Assembly (NCBI RefSeq): GCF_001556865.1
Contig: NZ_LSJY01000022.1
Location: 1-64,000, forward strand
Direction of reading: 5' to 3'
DNA from: Sphingobium sp. CCH11-B1
GTDB lineage: Bacteria; Pseudomonadota; Alphaproteobacteria; Sphingomonadales; Sphingomonadaceae
Length of the DNA: 64,000 bases
Shown: piece by piece, positions 55,173-63,499 of the stretch
How positions within the stretch are numbered: position 1 is the stretch's first letter
Layout of the letters: the number at the start of each line of letters is the position of its first letter
Notes under the pieces: model-generated
Told to the model about the DNA's origin: nothing
Database searches by the model: none
The model's input: the letters and a program-made list of their open reading frames with translations, nothing else
Translations under genes and position numbers: made by a program

Positions 55173-55720
55173 GCGAAGACAAGAATCTGGAAAATACCGA
55201 AACCGTGGACGTCCTGCCCGAAGATGCTGCGCCTGCCGGAGAGGCGGGCACGGATCGGGTTGCCGCGCTGGAGGCCGAACTCGCCGCTGCGAAGCAGGAC
55301 ATCCTCTACGCCCATGCCGACACGCAGAATGTGCGCCGCCGGCTGGAAAAGGAACTGGCCGACGCCCGCGCCTATGCCGCGACCGCCTTCGCGCGCGACA
55401 TGCTGTCGGTCGCCGATAATCTTGGGCGGGCGCTCGCAGCCATCCCGGCCGACCTGCGCGAGGACGAAAAGTTCAAGGGCCTGGTCGTCGGTCTGGAAGC
55501 CACCGGCCGCGAACTGGAGAATGTGTTCGGCCGCAACGGCATCACGAAGCTGGAATCGGTCGGCCAGCCGCTGGACCCCAACAAGCATCAGGCAATGATG
55601 GAAGTCCCCTCGGACGAGGCGGAGCCCGGCACGATCCTGCTGGAAATGCAGGCCGGCTATATGATCAAGGACCGTTTGCTCCGCCCCGCCATGGTCAGCG
55701 TGGCGAAGAAGCCGGAATAG
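55169..55720 (+). CDS. grpE: Nucleotide exchange factor GrpE
   Basis: 183 residues. Acidic N-terminus, a long coiled coil (ALEAELAAAKQDILYAHADTQNVRRRLEKEL) and the C-terminal beta domain with LEATGRELENVFGRNGITKLESVGQPLDPNKHQAMMEVPSDE and MIKDRLLRPAMVSV. GrpE releases ADP from DnaK; dnaK is not in the window. hrcA-grpE is the normal alphaproteobacterial pairing. Confidence 0.96.
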   Translation: MSEDKNLENTETVDVLPEDAAPAGEAGTDRVAALEAELAAAKQDILYAHADTQNVRRRLEKELADARAYAATAFARDMLSVADNLGRALAAIPADLREDEKFKGLVVGLEATGRELENVFGRNGITKLESVGQPLDPNKHQAMMEVPSDEAEPGTILLEMQAGYMIKDRLLRPAMVSVAKKPE

Positions 55721-55729
55721 CCTTTTCAA

Positions 55730-55807
55730 CCCGTTCGGGCGGAGCCTGTCGAAGCCCATTTCTTCTTCGAGAAGTGAAGCCCTTCGACAGGCTCGGGGCG
55801 AACGGGG
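55730..55807. repeat. REP-like inverted pair before threonine synthase
   Basis: Arms CCCGTTCGGGCGGAGCCTGT and, from the other strand, CCCGTTCGCCCCGAGCCTGT continue into CGAAG(G/C). This fills the grpE-threonine synthase gap. Its right end (GGGG) lies 7 nt before the GTG of the next gene and is the only ribosome-site-like sequence there. Confidence 0.8.
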
Positions 55808-55814
55808 ATATTTT

Positions 55815-57056
55815 GTGCGCCACGACCTCAACCTCATTACGGACCGGCCGACCTTCGTCACCCATCTCGAATGTTCGCTGACGGGCGAGCGCTACGAGGC
55901 GGACCGGCTGCATGGCCTGTCGGCGGCGGGCAAGCCGTTGCTGGTGCGCTACGATCTGGAGGGCGTGCGTGCCGCGCTGACGAAAGGCGCGCTCGCCGCC
56001 CGGCCGATGGACCTGTGGCGCTGGCGCGAACTGCTCCCCGTCCGCCAAACCGCCAGCATCGTCAGTCTGGGCGAAAATGCGACGCCGCTGATCCCGTTGC
56101 CGCGCACTGCCGCGCGGCTGGGAGCCAGGCATTTGCTCGCCAAGGATGAAGGTCGCCTGCCGACCGCCTCCTTCAAGGCGCGCGGGCTCGTCATGGCTGT
56201 GTCGATGGCGAAGGAACTCGGCGTAACCCAGGTTGCCATGCCGACCAACGGCAATGCCGGCGCGGCGCTCGCCGCCTATGCCGCTGTCGCCGGGATGGAA
56301 GCCGTCATCTTCTGCCCCGCCGATACGCCCGAAGTGAATGTGCGGGAAATTGCGGCGCAGGGTGCGCGCGTCTATCGCGTCGATGGCCTCATCGACGACT
56401 GCGGCGCCATTGTGGGGCAGGGCGCGAAGGAACGCGGCTGGTTCGACTTTTCGACCCTCAAGGAACCCTATCGGATCGAGGGCAAGAAGACGATGGGCCT
56501 CGAACTGGCCGAACAGCTCGGCTGGGACTTGCCCGACGCGATCTTCTACCCGACCGGCGGCGGCACTGGCCTTATCGGCATGTGGAAGGCGTTCGACGAG
56601 CTGGAAAAGATCGGCTTCATCGGCTCCCGGCGCCCGAAGATGTTTGCCGTCCAGGCCGAAGGCTGCGCGCCGATGGTCCGCGCGTTCGAACAGGGCGTCG
56701 AATTCGCGGAGCGCTGGGAGGATGCGCATACCATCGCCATGGGCATTCGCGTGCCCCGCGCGGTTGGCGATTTCCTGATCCTGCGCGCCGTGCGGGAAAG
56801 CGGCGGCGCGGCGCTGGCCGTGTCCGACGACGCGATCGCGGCGGCCGTGCGGGATGTGGCGCGCGACGATGGGCTGCTGCTGTGCCCGGAGGGTGGGGCG
56901 ACGCTCGCCGCCTACCAGCGCGCGCTGGAAGAAGGACTGATCGGGCGCGACGAGCGCGCGCTATTGTTCAACTGTGCGAGCGGCCTCAAATATCCGCTGG
57001 AGGACCAGAGCCGAACGTTGGACCGCCACGCCCCGATCGATTTCGGGGCACTCTAG
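55815..57056 (+). CDS. Threonine synthase (PLP enzyme)
   Basis: 413 residues from GTG 55815. Fold-type II PLP enzyme: PLP lysine in LPTASFKARGLVMAVSMAKELG, the substrate loop PTNGNAGAALAAYAAVAGM and the glycine-rich phosphate site PTGGGTGLIGMWKAF. N-terminal LECSLTGERYEADRLHG corresponds to the zinc-ribbon-like start of this subgroup but retains only one cysteine. Converts O-phosphohomoserine to threonine if the assignment is right; a related PLP ammonia-lyase remains possible. No thrA/thrB nearby. Confidence 0.82.
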   Translation: MRHDLNLITDRPTFVTHLECSLTGERYEADRLHGLSAAGKPLLVRYDLEGVRAALTKGALAARPMDLWRWRELLPVRQTASIVSLGENATPLIPLPRTAARLGARHLLAKDEGRLPTASFKARGLVMAVSMAKELGVTQVAMPTNGNAGAALAAYAAVAGMEAVIFCPADTPEVNVREIAAQGARVYRVDGLIDDCGAIVGQGAKERGWFDFSTLKEPYRIEGKKTMGLELAEQLGWDLPDAIFYPTGGGTGLIGMWKAFDELEKIGFIGSRRPKMFAVQAEGCAPMVRAFEQGVEFAERWEDAHTIAMGIRVPRAVGDFLILRAVRESGGAALAVSDDAIAAAVRDVARDDGLLLCPEGGATLAAYQRALEEGLIGRDERALLFNCASGLKYPLEDQSRTLDRHAPIDFGAL

Positions 57057-57074
57057 ATTCTTTCAAGATCTAAT

Positions 57075-57124
57075 TAAGATACATCTTATCTCTTGACGCC
57101 GAACATTTTTAAGATATATCGCAA
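57075..57124 (+). promoter_or_regulatory. padR promoter with flanking palindromes
   Basis: A -35 TTGACG (57093-57098) and -10 TATATC (57115-57120) are 16 nt apart. A 14-bp perfect palindrome TAAGATACATCTTA (57075-57088) lies just upstream of the -35, and a second, related sequence TTAAGATATATC covers the -10. Two similar AAGAT-AT motifs around one promoter point to autorepression by the PadR protein encoded next. Confidence 0.7.
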
Positions 57125-57153
57125 AGCATCAAGATCGATATGAAAGAAATGAT

Positions 57154-57789
57154 ATGAGATTCCCCCATTTTTCCCACGGCCGGTTCGGCGGGGCACGCCA
57201 CGGCTTTCATGGCCACCGCCACGCCCATGCCGGCGGCTTTGGCGGACGTCCGTTCGGCGACGACCCTCTACAGGATGACGGCTTTCGCGGCGGCGGCCGG
57301 GGCGGCCGGGGCGGTCGCCGCCGTCTGTTCGACAACGACATGCTACGCCTGATCCTGCTCAAGCTGATCGCGGACGAGCCGCGTCACGGCTATGAACTGA
57401 TCCGCGCCATCGAGGCGCTGTCGGGCGAGGCCTATGCCCCAAGCCCAGGCGTCGTCTATCCAACGCTCACCTTGCTGGCGGAGATGGACCTGATCGTCGA
57501 GCAGAGTCCAACCGAGTCCGGCTCAGGCAGCCGAAAGCGCTTTGCCATCACCGATGCTGGGCGCGTCCAGCTTGAGGAGCGCAAGGCTGCGCTCGACATC
57601 GCGCTGGCCCGCCTGTCCCACCTCGCGCAAAAGGCGCAGCGCATGGACGGTGGTCCAATCCGCCGCGCGATGCACAATCTGCGCTTCGCTCTGCAAAACC
57701 GGCTGGAAAAGGAAGGCGCGGACGAGCAGACCCTGCTCGATGTCGCCGCCCTGATCGATGAAGCCGCCCACAAGATCGAAAGGCTCTGA
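57154..57789 (+). CDS. PadR-family regulator with His/Gly-rich N-terminus (YqjI-like)
   Basis: 211 residues. Residues 5-60 are extremely rich in His and Gly (HFSHGRFGG, HGFHGHRHAHAGG), then a PadR winged helix (LRLILLKLIADEPRHGYELIRAIEALSGEAYAPSPGVVYPTLTLLAEMDLI) and a C-terminal helix pair. The layout matches E. coli YqjI, a nickel-responsive repressor of an iron-siderophore reductase gene with the same kind of His-rich start. A DUF2218 gene follows in the same direction by 4 nt. Metal sensing is inferred, not shown. Confidence 0.88.
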   Translation: MRFPHFSHGRFGGARHGFHGHRHAHAGGFGGRPFGDDPLQDDGFRGGGRGGRGGRRRLFDNDMLRLILLKLIADEPRHGYELIRAIEALSGEAYAPSPGVVYPTLTLLAEMDLIVEQSPTESGSGSRKRFAITDAGRVQLEERKAALDIALARLSHLAQKAQRMDGGPIRRAMHNLRFALQNRLEKEGADEQTLLDVAALIDEAAHKIERL

Positions 57790-57793
57790 TCCG

Positions 57794-58072
57794 ATGACCG
57801 TTACAGCTACCGTACCCACCGAACATGCCAGCCGCTATCTGCAGCAACTGTCCAAGCATTGGAGCCACAAGTTCGACGTCAATTTCGACGCGCACAAGAG
57901 CGCGATCGCCTTCCCGATGGGCGCGCTCCGCATGGAGGCGCAGGCGGACGCGCTGGTCGTGACGCTGGAGCCGAATGCCGACGTGGATGTGGACCGTTTC
58001 AAGCAGGTTGTGGCGGACCATCTCGACCGCTTCGCCTTCAAGGAAGCGCCTCTGCCCTTCGATTGGAAGTAA
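57794..58072 (+). CDS. DUF2218 family protein
   Basis: 92 residues. TVPTEHASRYLQQLSKHWSHKFDVNFDAHKSAIAFPMGALRMEA is typical of DUF2218, a small alpha/beta protein of unknown function that often sits near siderophore-interacting flavoproteins. It follows the PadR stop by 4 nt, forming a two-gene operon. Start at 57794 is the conserved one. A metal- or iron-linked role is inferred from the context only. Confidence 0.88.
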   Translation: MTVTATVPTEHASRYLQQLSKHWSHKFDVNFDAHKSAIAFPMGALRMEAQADALVVTLEPNADVDVDRFKQVVADHLDRFAFKEAPLPFDWK

Positions 58073-58100
58073 ATCTTCGCAGGCGCCACACGGGTCAGGT

Positions 58101-59231
58101 TCAGACCTCCGCGATCATCTCCGCCAGCACCGCCAGGCAATCCTTGGCGAGCTGGATGGAGCGGGCGGGGGACCAGCCATAATCCGCGTCGGGCAGGTCG
58201 TCATTGTCCTTGAATGGCATTTCCAGCGTCATTGCGACCGCGCCGAACCGTTCCGCCACCTGATTGGTCGACATGGACAAGTTGGCCTTGCCCGCACCCG
58301 CCACGGCATAGCCCAGCCGCGTCTGGAAGTCGGGCGTGCGCTTTGCCAGCGTGTCGCGATAATGGGTGTATAGTCGGCTCTGCTTCTCGGTCAGGGACGG
58401 AATGCCCTCGAACCCCGCCAGGAATACGGCGGGGATCGCTTCGTCGCCATGCACGTCCATGGCGAAATCGACGCCGCTCGCGTCCATGGCGTCGCGCACC
58501 AGCTTTACTTCCGGGCTGCGCTCCATCGTCGGCTCGTGCCATTCGCGGTTGAGGTTCACGCCCGCCGCGTTGGTGCGCAGGTGGCCGCGCCGGCTGCCAT
58601 CCGGATTCATGTTGGGCACCACGTAAATGGTCGCTTCCCGGCGCAGCAACCGGGCGACGGCGTCCTCTTCGTCGCACAGCCGTTCCAGCGCGCCTTCCAT
58701 CCACCATTCCGCCATCGTCTCGCCCGGATGCTGGCGGGCATAGAGCCAAATCTTCTTCGGACCATCGCCAATGGTCAGGAGGTCCAGCGGCTGCCCGTCC
58801 AGCGTCAGGCCCAGTTCGCGGTGCTCGACGCCGGGTTGGCTCGCCGCCCAGGCGATCAGGTCATGATGCCGCTCCATCGAATAGGGCGCGAAATAGGCGA
58901 TCCACACCGCATTGCTGTCCGGCATCAGGCGGATGGTGAGCACGCCATCGGCATAGTCGGTGTCGGCCAGGAACCAGTTTTCCCGATCCTCGCTGACGCG
59001 CGCCGAATATCCCTTCCACCCGTCCGGATAGGCGGAACTCCCGCAATTGACGATGCGCAATTCGACCTCGCGGCCTGCCGCATTGGCCAGCCGGAAATGG
59101 AACCACTGATAGAAGTCGCTCTGGTGATCGGTCACGATCTCCAGGTCGGCGCGGACGCCGTGTGCGCTGTCGGTGACGGAAAGAACGCGAATATTGCCGC
59201 TGTCGAAGCCGCTGGAAATGCTGATGGTCAT
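58101..59231 (-). CDS. M14-family carboxypeptidase (cytosolic CCP-like)
   Basis: 376 residues, no signal peptide. An N-terminal beta-sandwich (about 1-125, FDSGNIRVLSV to APYSMERHHDLI) precedes the peptidase: zinc ligands His168 and Glu171 in YARQHPGETMAEWW, a third His in MDVHGDEAIP, NLNREW for substrate binding and the catalytic Glu in VAMTLEMPFKD. This order matches bacterial relatives of cytosolic carboxypeptidases. The start overlaps the stop of the lipoprotein gene by four bases. Confidence 0.9.
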   Translation of the reverse strand: MTISISSGFDSGNIRVLSVTDSAHGVRADLEIVTDHQSDFYQWFHFRLANAAGREVELRIVNCGSSAYPDGWKGYSARVSEDRENWFLADTDYADGVLTIRLMPDSNAVWIAYFAPYSMERHHDLIAWAASQPGVEHRELGLTLDGQPLDLLTIGDGPKKIWLYARQHPGETMAEWWMEGALERLCDEEDAVARLLRREATIYVVPNMNPDGSRRGHLRTNAAGVNLNREWHEPTMERSPEVKLVRDAMDASGVDFAMDVHGDEAIPAVFLAGFEGIPSLTEKQSRLYTHYRDTLAKRTPDFQTRLGYAVAGAGKANLSMSTNQVAERFGAVAMTLEMPFKDNDDLPDADYGWSPARSIQLAKDCLAVLAEMIAEV

Positions 59232-59842
59232 TTGACCGTTATAGTGCGCCCCGATTCGCCCGGATAGCCCCCGATCAGCGCGGTGGCCAGTTTCTGCGCG
59301 GCGGCGACCGGCTGCGCAGCCGGACTGCCCTGCTTCGCTTGCGTCGAAGCGCGTCCTTCCCACACCGCTGCCGAATCGGACCGGCGGCGCAACTGCACAT
59401 GCATCTGCGTCGTCACGATGTCCTTCGGCTTGCCCGACAGGTTGATGCCGACACCGACGCCAAGCCCGCCGAAGCTGCCGCCGCGGCGTCCTCCGCCGCT
59501 GCCGAAGCCGCCGCCCACGCCCACGCTGACCGGTCGGTCGCTACCATTGTCGATGCCGCTTGGGCGGAAGCTGCGGTCCAGGCTGACCAGCGCCACATAG
59601 TCGCTCGACGCGCCCGCCGGGGCGGGGGTGAAGCCGACCCGTTGCAGCTCCTGCGACACGATCCCCGCATAGGTGCGAAACTCCAGGCTGACATCCGGAT
59701 TGCCCGGCATTTCCTCGATCGCGACCGTGCCGGTCCGCGCCGGATCGGCGACGTGGAAGCGCGTGACCTCGACCGGAGCGGTCGTCGTGCAGGCGGCGAG
59801 CGGCAGGGCGAGCAGGGCGGAGAGCAGGACAGGCTTGGTCAT
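59228..59842 (-). CDS. DUF4136-type lipoprotein
   Basis: 204 residues. Lipobox LAAC in MTKPVLLSALLALPLAACTTT. The mature region includes VSLEFRTYAGIVSQELQRVGFTPAP, a Gly-rich run (GVGGGFGSGGGRRGG) and LRRRSDSAAVWEGRASTQAK, matching the DUF4136 pattern. Function unknown. ATG 59842 is preceded by GGAG at 8 nt; longer in-frame starts are not supported. Coupled to the carboxypeptidase gene. Confidence 0.82.
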   Translation of the reverse strand: MTKPVLLSALLALPLAACTTTAPVEVTRFHVADPARTGTVAIEEMPGNPDVSLEFRTYAGIVSQELQRVGFTPAPAGASSDYVALVSLDRSFRPSGIDNGSDRPVSVGVGGGFGSGGGRRGGSFGGLGVGVGINLSGKPKDIVTTQMHVQLRRRSDSAAVWEGRASTQAKQGSPAAQPVAAAQKLATALIGGYPGESGRTITVK

Positions 59843-60042
59843 GGCGACAACTCCAACGGGCATGTACCGCATACACGGCGCGGCAACGGATATTCCATCC
59901 AACGCGTGAAGCCACGAACTTGCTGCACACGCGATGAACGGCGGGAAAAGACCGGCGGTCACCCTTGACTTTGGCCGGTCGCGCCCATAGGGGCAGCGCT
60001 TCCAGTTTTCAGTCACATCAGAATCATCGAAGGCCGATAGCC

Positions 60043-60168
60043 ATGAAGATCCGCAACTCGCTCAAGTCGCTCAAGGGCCGCCACCGGGACAACCGCGTGA
60101 TCCGTCGCCGCGGCCGCACCTACGTCATCAACAAGACCAACCGCCGCTTCAAGGCCCGCCAGGGCTGA
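60043..60168 (+). CDS. rpmJ: 50S ribosomal protein L36, Cys-less type
   Basis: 41 residues: [18 protein letters not shown], then [21 protein letters not shown]. This is the L36 form without the zinc cysteines (YkgO-like). It is the only L36 in the window, stands alone and has its own terminator. Zinc-free L36 is used in place of the zinc form when zinc is scarce in many bacteria; in sphingomonads it may be the only form. Confidence 0.94.
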   Translation: MKIRNSLKSLKGRHRDNRVIRRRGRTYVINKTNRRFKARQG

Positions 60169-60211
60169 TAAGCGCCGCCGCCGCCAGGCGGCGGCCCGGT
60201 CTGCAAGCAAG

Positions 60212-60240
60212 AAGCGCCCGGTCGATGATCGGGCGCTTTT
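60212..60240 (+). terminator. rpmJ: Rho-independent terminator after rpmJ
   Basis: AGCGCCCG and CGGGCGCT form an 8-bp stem with a 9-nt loop, followed by TTTT. A second GC-rich hairpin precedes it at 60174-60196. Confidence 0.85.
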
Positions 60241-60273
60241 CGCGTTGCGGTTCATCGGTGCAAAGAGGCATCC

Positions 60274-60394
60274 CGTTCGTCCTGATTAGCCGCCGAGCCG
60301 GTCGAAGGGCGGTATCGAAGGGCTTTGCGGAGATAGCCCTTCGATACCGCCCTTCGACTTCGCTCAGTCCCCAGGCAGGGCGAACGGACGGGAA
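60274..60394. repeat. Large palindrome with 24-bp perfect inner repeat
   Basis: The rpmJ-pyk gap holds an inverted repeat whose inner arms (60301-60324 and 60335-60358) are perfect over 24 bp, built on the phrase GTCGAAGGGCGGTATCGAAG. The outer arms end in CCCGTTCG and CGAACGGACGGG, the core shared with the elements at 52680 and 55730. This is the longest perfect inverted repeat in the window. Confidence 0.85.
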
Positions 60395-60407
60395 TTCCCA
60401 GCGATTG

Positions 60408-61858
60408 TCAAAAGGTCGGCTTCTCGTCCCGGCCCTTCAGTTCGTCGCCGCGAATCGCCGCGACGTGAAGCACGTTGGTCGAACCCGGCGTCCCGAACGG
60501 CACGCCCGCCAGCACGACGATCTTTCCGCCCTTGTCCGCCATATGGTGGCGAAGCGCCATGCGCCGCGCCTTGCCGATCATTTCCTCGAAATTGCCGATG
60601 TCCTTGGTCTGCACCGCATGGACGCCCCAGGTCAGACCCAGCTTGCGCGCCGTGTCGGCCCGCGGCGTCAGCGCCAATATGGGTGCGGATGGCCGCTCGC
60701 GCGCAACGCGGCGCACCGTGCTGCCCGAAGAGGTGAAGCAGGTGATCGCGCTGGCGCCCACGACCGACACGATGCTGCCCGCTGCTTCGGCCAAGGCATC
60801 GGCCGTGGTCGGGTCGGGCAGCGTCTCGGTATAATGAAGCCGGCCGAAATAGCCCGGATCGCGCTCCACTCCATCATCGCGACCGCCTCGACCGGCCAGT
60901 CGCCCGCCGCCGTCTCGGCCGACAGCATGATCGCGTCCGCGCCATCATAAACGGCCGTCGCCACGTCCGAAACCTCGGCCCGCGTCGGGGAGGGCGACTT
61001 GATCATCGATTCGAGCATCTGCGTTGCGACCACGACCGGGCGGCCCAGCTTGCGCGCGGTCGCCACGATCTGCTTCTGAAGCGGCGGCACCGCCTGGGGC
61101 GGCAATTCCACGCCCAGGTCGCCGCGCGCCACCATGACGCCGTCCGCCAGCTCCACGATCTCTTCCAGCCGCTGCACGGCTGACGGCTTCTCGATCTTGG
61201 CCATCAGCGCCCCATATCCACCCATCAGCTTGCGCGCCTCGGCCAAATCCTCCGGTCGCTGCACGAAGCTCAGGGCGATCCAATCGCAGCCCTGCTGCAT
61301 GGCGAAGCTCAAGTCGCGCCGGTCCTTGTCGGTCAGTGCCGGGACGGGGACCACCACGTCCGGAACGTTGACGCCCTTGCGGTTGGACAGCGCGCCGCCG
61401 ACCTCGACGATGGTGTCGATCCGGTCGTCCGCGACCGCCTTCACCCGCAACACCAGCTTGCCATCGTCCAGCAGCAGGCGAGTCTCGGGCACCAAGGCGG
61501 CGTAGATTTCGGGGTGGGGCAGGTTCACGCGTCGCGCGTCGCCGGGCGTCTCGTCCCGGTCCAGCACGAAGGCCGCGCCCGTTTCCAGGATCGCCAGCCC
61601 TTTCTCGAATGTGCCCACGCGCAGCTTGGGGCCTTGCAGGTCGCCCAATATGGTGGTCGGCCGCGCGAATTCCTTTTCCAGCGCGCGGATGGTGGCGATG
61701 CGCTTGGCATGGTCCTCATGCGCGCCGTGGCTCATATTGATGCGGAAGGCATCGGCACCGGCCACGAACAGCGCCCGGATCATCTCCGCGCTGTCGCTCG
61801 CAGGGCCAAGGGTCGCAAGGATGCGGACCTTGCGCGTGCGGGGCGGTAACTTCGTCAT
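60408..61858 (-). pseudogene. pyk: Pyruvate kinase, split by a frameshift
   Basis: Pyruvate kinase converts PEP and ADP to pyruvate and ATP. The first part, from ATG 61858, has intact family motifs: RKVRILATLGPASDS, RINMSHGAHEDH, LGDLQGPKLRVG, MAKIEKPSAVQ, MVARGDLGVELP and PVVVATQMLESMI. At codon 329-330 (about 60870) the frame changes: the first frame runs on into Arg/Pro-rich nonsense to 60668, while the true C-terminal domain (ERDPGYFGRLHYTET to GDELKGRDEKPTF) continues in another frame from about 60869 to 60408. At the junction several residues seen in relatives between AMM and ERDP are missing. Either a real deletion or a sequencing/assembly error; both parts otherwise look well conserved. 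Confidence 0.85.
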
Positions 61859-61974
61859 GGTTTCTCCTGACCGTCTTGATCGTCCCTGGCTGGCCTCACG
61901 GCCTTGCCAGTGCGTCGTTATGGGTTATCCGTACTGCACGACAGGATGATGTAGATCAGCGAAAAGGATCGCCG

Positions 61975-62274
61975 ATGGCCGACACCATACTCACAGATGC
62001 GGTCGCTGCAACCGCCTTCCGCCGTCTGGTGGCGCATTTGCAGCACCGGACCGACGTCCAGAATATCGATCTCATGGGAACAGCCGGCTTTTGCCGCAAT
62101 TGCCTGGCCGATTGGATCGCGGAGGCGGACAGCCATCTGACACGGGACGAAGCGCGCGAGATCGTCCACGGCATGCCCTTCGCCGACTGGAAGGCGCGGC
62201 ATCAGGGCGAAGCGACGCCCGAACAGATCGCCCGGATGAAGGAGAGTGTGGCGAAGAACGCCGACAATCATTAG
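61975..62274 (+). CDS. DUF1244 protein
   Basis: 99 residues. RRLVAHLQHRTDVQNIDLMGTAGFCRNCLADWI is the DUF1244 signature, with Cys pair CRNC and then MPFADWKARHQGEATPEQ. A conserved small family of unknown function in proteobacteria. ATG 61975 follows AAGGA at 6 nt. It heads a same-strand series with gapR and ybjQ. Confidence 0.9.
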   Translation: MADTILTDAVAATAFRRLVAHLQHRTDVQNIDLMGTAGFCRNCLADWIAEADSHLTRDEAREIVHGMPFADWKARHQGEATPEQIARMKESVAKNADNH

Positions 62275-62317
62275 AGGCGTCCGCCAACCCGATTCACACT
62301 GACACGGAGATTCACGA

Positions 62318-62560
62318 ATGAGCGAGGGCAACGTCGCCGCCGACCAGCTACGACTTTTCATCGAGCGCATCGAGCGCCTGGAGGAAGAGAAGAAGGGCAT
62401 CGGCGACGACATCAAGGATGTCTATCTGGAGGCGAAAGCCAACGGATATGATGGTAAGATCATGCGCCAGATCGTCCGTTTGCGGAAGATGCAGCCCCAC
62501 GACCGGCAGGAGATGGAGGCCATCCTCCAGACCTACCTTGCCGCACTGGGCATGGAATAA
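62318..62560 (+). CDS. gapR: GapR/DUF2312 nucleoid-associated protein
   Basis: 80 residues. [49 protein letters not shown] is the GapR signature. In Caulobacter GapR binds over-twisted AT-rich DNA ahead of forks and polymerases and is essential. Coiled coil at about 9-40. GGAG precedes the ATG. Confidence 0.96.
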   Translation: MSEGNVAADQLRLFIERIERLEEEKKGIGDDIKDVYLEAKANGYDGKIMRQIVRLRKMQPHDRQEMEAILQTYLAALGME

Positions 62561-62594
62561 GGCCGCACACCAACCGTTTGAAGGGAGAACGCCC

Positions 62595-62921
62595 ATGTCC
62601 GAGATTATCGTGAGCACCACCAGCCGCCTGGAAGGGCGGCCTGCGAAGGAATATCTCGGCATCGTCACCGGAGAGGTGATCGTGGGCGCAAACCTGTTCC
62701 GTGACCTGTTCGCCAGCGTGCGGGACATTGTGGGCGGCCGTTCGGGCGCTTATGAGGACGTGCTTCAGCGCGCCCGCGAACAGGCGATCGGCGAAATGCG
62801 CATGCGCGCCGCCACCATGGGCGCGAACGCCGTCGTCGGCGTCGATCTCGATTATGAGGTGATCGGGTCCAACGGTTCGATGCTGATGGTGTCGGCATCG
62901 GGCACCGCGATCCTTTATTGA
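62595..62921 (+). CDS. YbjQ-family (heavy-metal-binding-like) protein
   Basis: 108 residues. [48 protein letters not shown] and [32 protein letters not shown] are the YbjQ (UPF0145) signature; members form pentamers of unknown function. Strong AGGGAGA ribosome site. Its TGA shares a base with the start of the GNAT gene (TGATG). Confidence 0.93.
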   Translation: MSEIIVSTTSRLEGRPAKEYLGIVTGEVIVGANLFRDLFASVRDIVGGRSGAYEDVLQRAREQAIGEMRMRAATMGANAVVGVDLDYEVIGSNGSMLMVSASGTAILY

Positions 62922-63412
62922 TGCTGACCGTCCGCCGGGCGGACGCGGCGGATGCCGCGGCCTGCGCGGCGATCTACGCGCCCTTCGTCACCGACAGTTG
63001 GGTCAGTTTCGAAACCGATCCGCCCGATCCGGCGGAAATGGCGCGGCGGATCGCCGACCATGGCGCATCGCATGGCTGGCTGGTGGCGCTGGAGCCGGAC
63101 GGCGCCATTGTCGGCTATGCCTATGGCAGCCCGCATCGCGCCCGCGCTGCCTATGCGACCTCGGCCGATGTCGCCATCTATGTCGATCCCGCCTTTGCCC
63201 GGCGCGGCGTGGGGGTGGCGCTCTACGCCGCCTTGCTGCCGATGCTGAAGGCGCGCGGCTGCCATGCCGCCTTCGCAGGGATCGCCCTGCCTAATGCCGC
63301 CAGCATCGCGCTGCACGAAGCCATGGGTTTCACGCCGGTCGGCATCTATCGCGAAGTGGGCTGGAAACTGGACGGCTGGCGCGACGTAGGCTGGTGGCAA
63401 CGACTGCTGTGA
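62921..63412 (+). CDS. GNAT N-acetyltransferase (phosphinothricin acetyltransferase-like)
   Basis: 163 residues. LTVRRADAADAAACAAIYAPFVTDSWVSFETDPPD is the PAT/Bar-like start, YVDPAFARRGVGVALYAALLP is the acetyl-CoA loop (R/Q-x-x-G-x-G/A) and ASIALHEAMGFTPVGIYREVGWKLDGWRDVGWWQ closes it. Substrate is probably an amino acid analogue such as methionine sulfone or phosphinothricin. ATG 62921 overlaps the ybjQ stop. Confidence 0.9.
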   Translation: MLTVRRADAADAAACAAIYAPFVTDSWVSFETDPPDPAEMARRIADHGASHGWLVALEPDGAIVGYAYGSPHRARAAYATSADVAIYVDPAFARRGVGVALYAALLPMLKARGCHAAFAGIALPNAASIALHEAMGFTPVGIYREVGWKLDGWRDVGWWQRLL

Positions 63413-63499
63413 GCGCCCTCGCTCTGGCGGTTGCCCTTGGGGCGGCCGCTGGTGTAAGGGCGCCCATCCCTTTCAACCGGCAGACAAGATTTCAGGACC

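Noticed and set aside
60668..60866. C-terminal tail of the first pyk frame as a natural variant ending
   Set aside because: The tail is Arg/Pro/Ser-rich nonsense, while the true pyruvate kinase C-terminal domain is present in the neighbouring frame over the same DNA.
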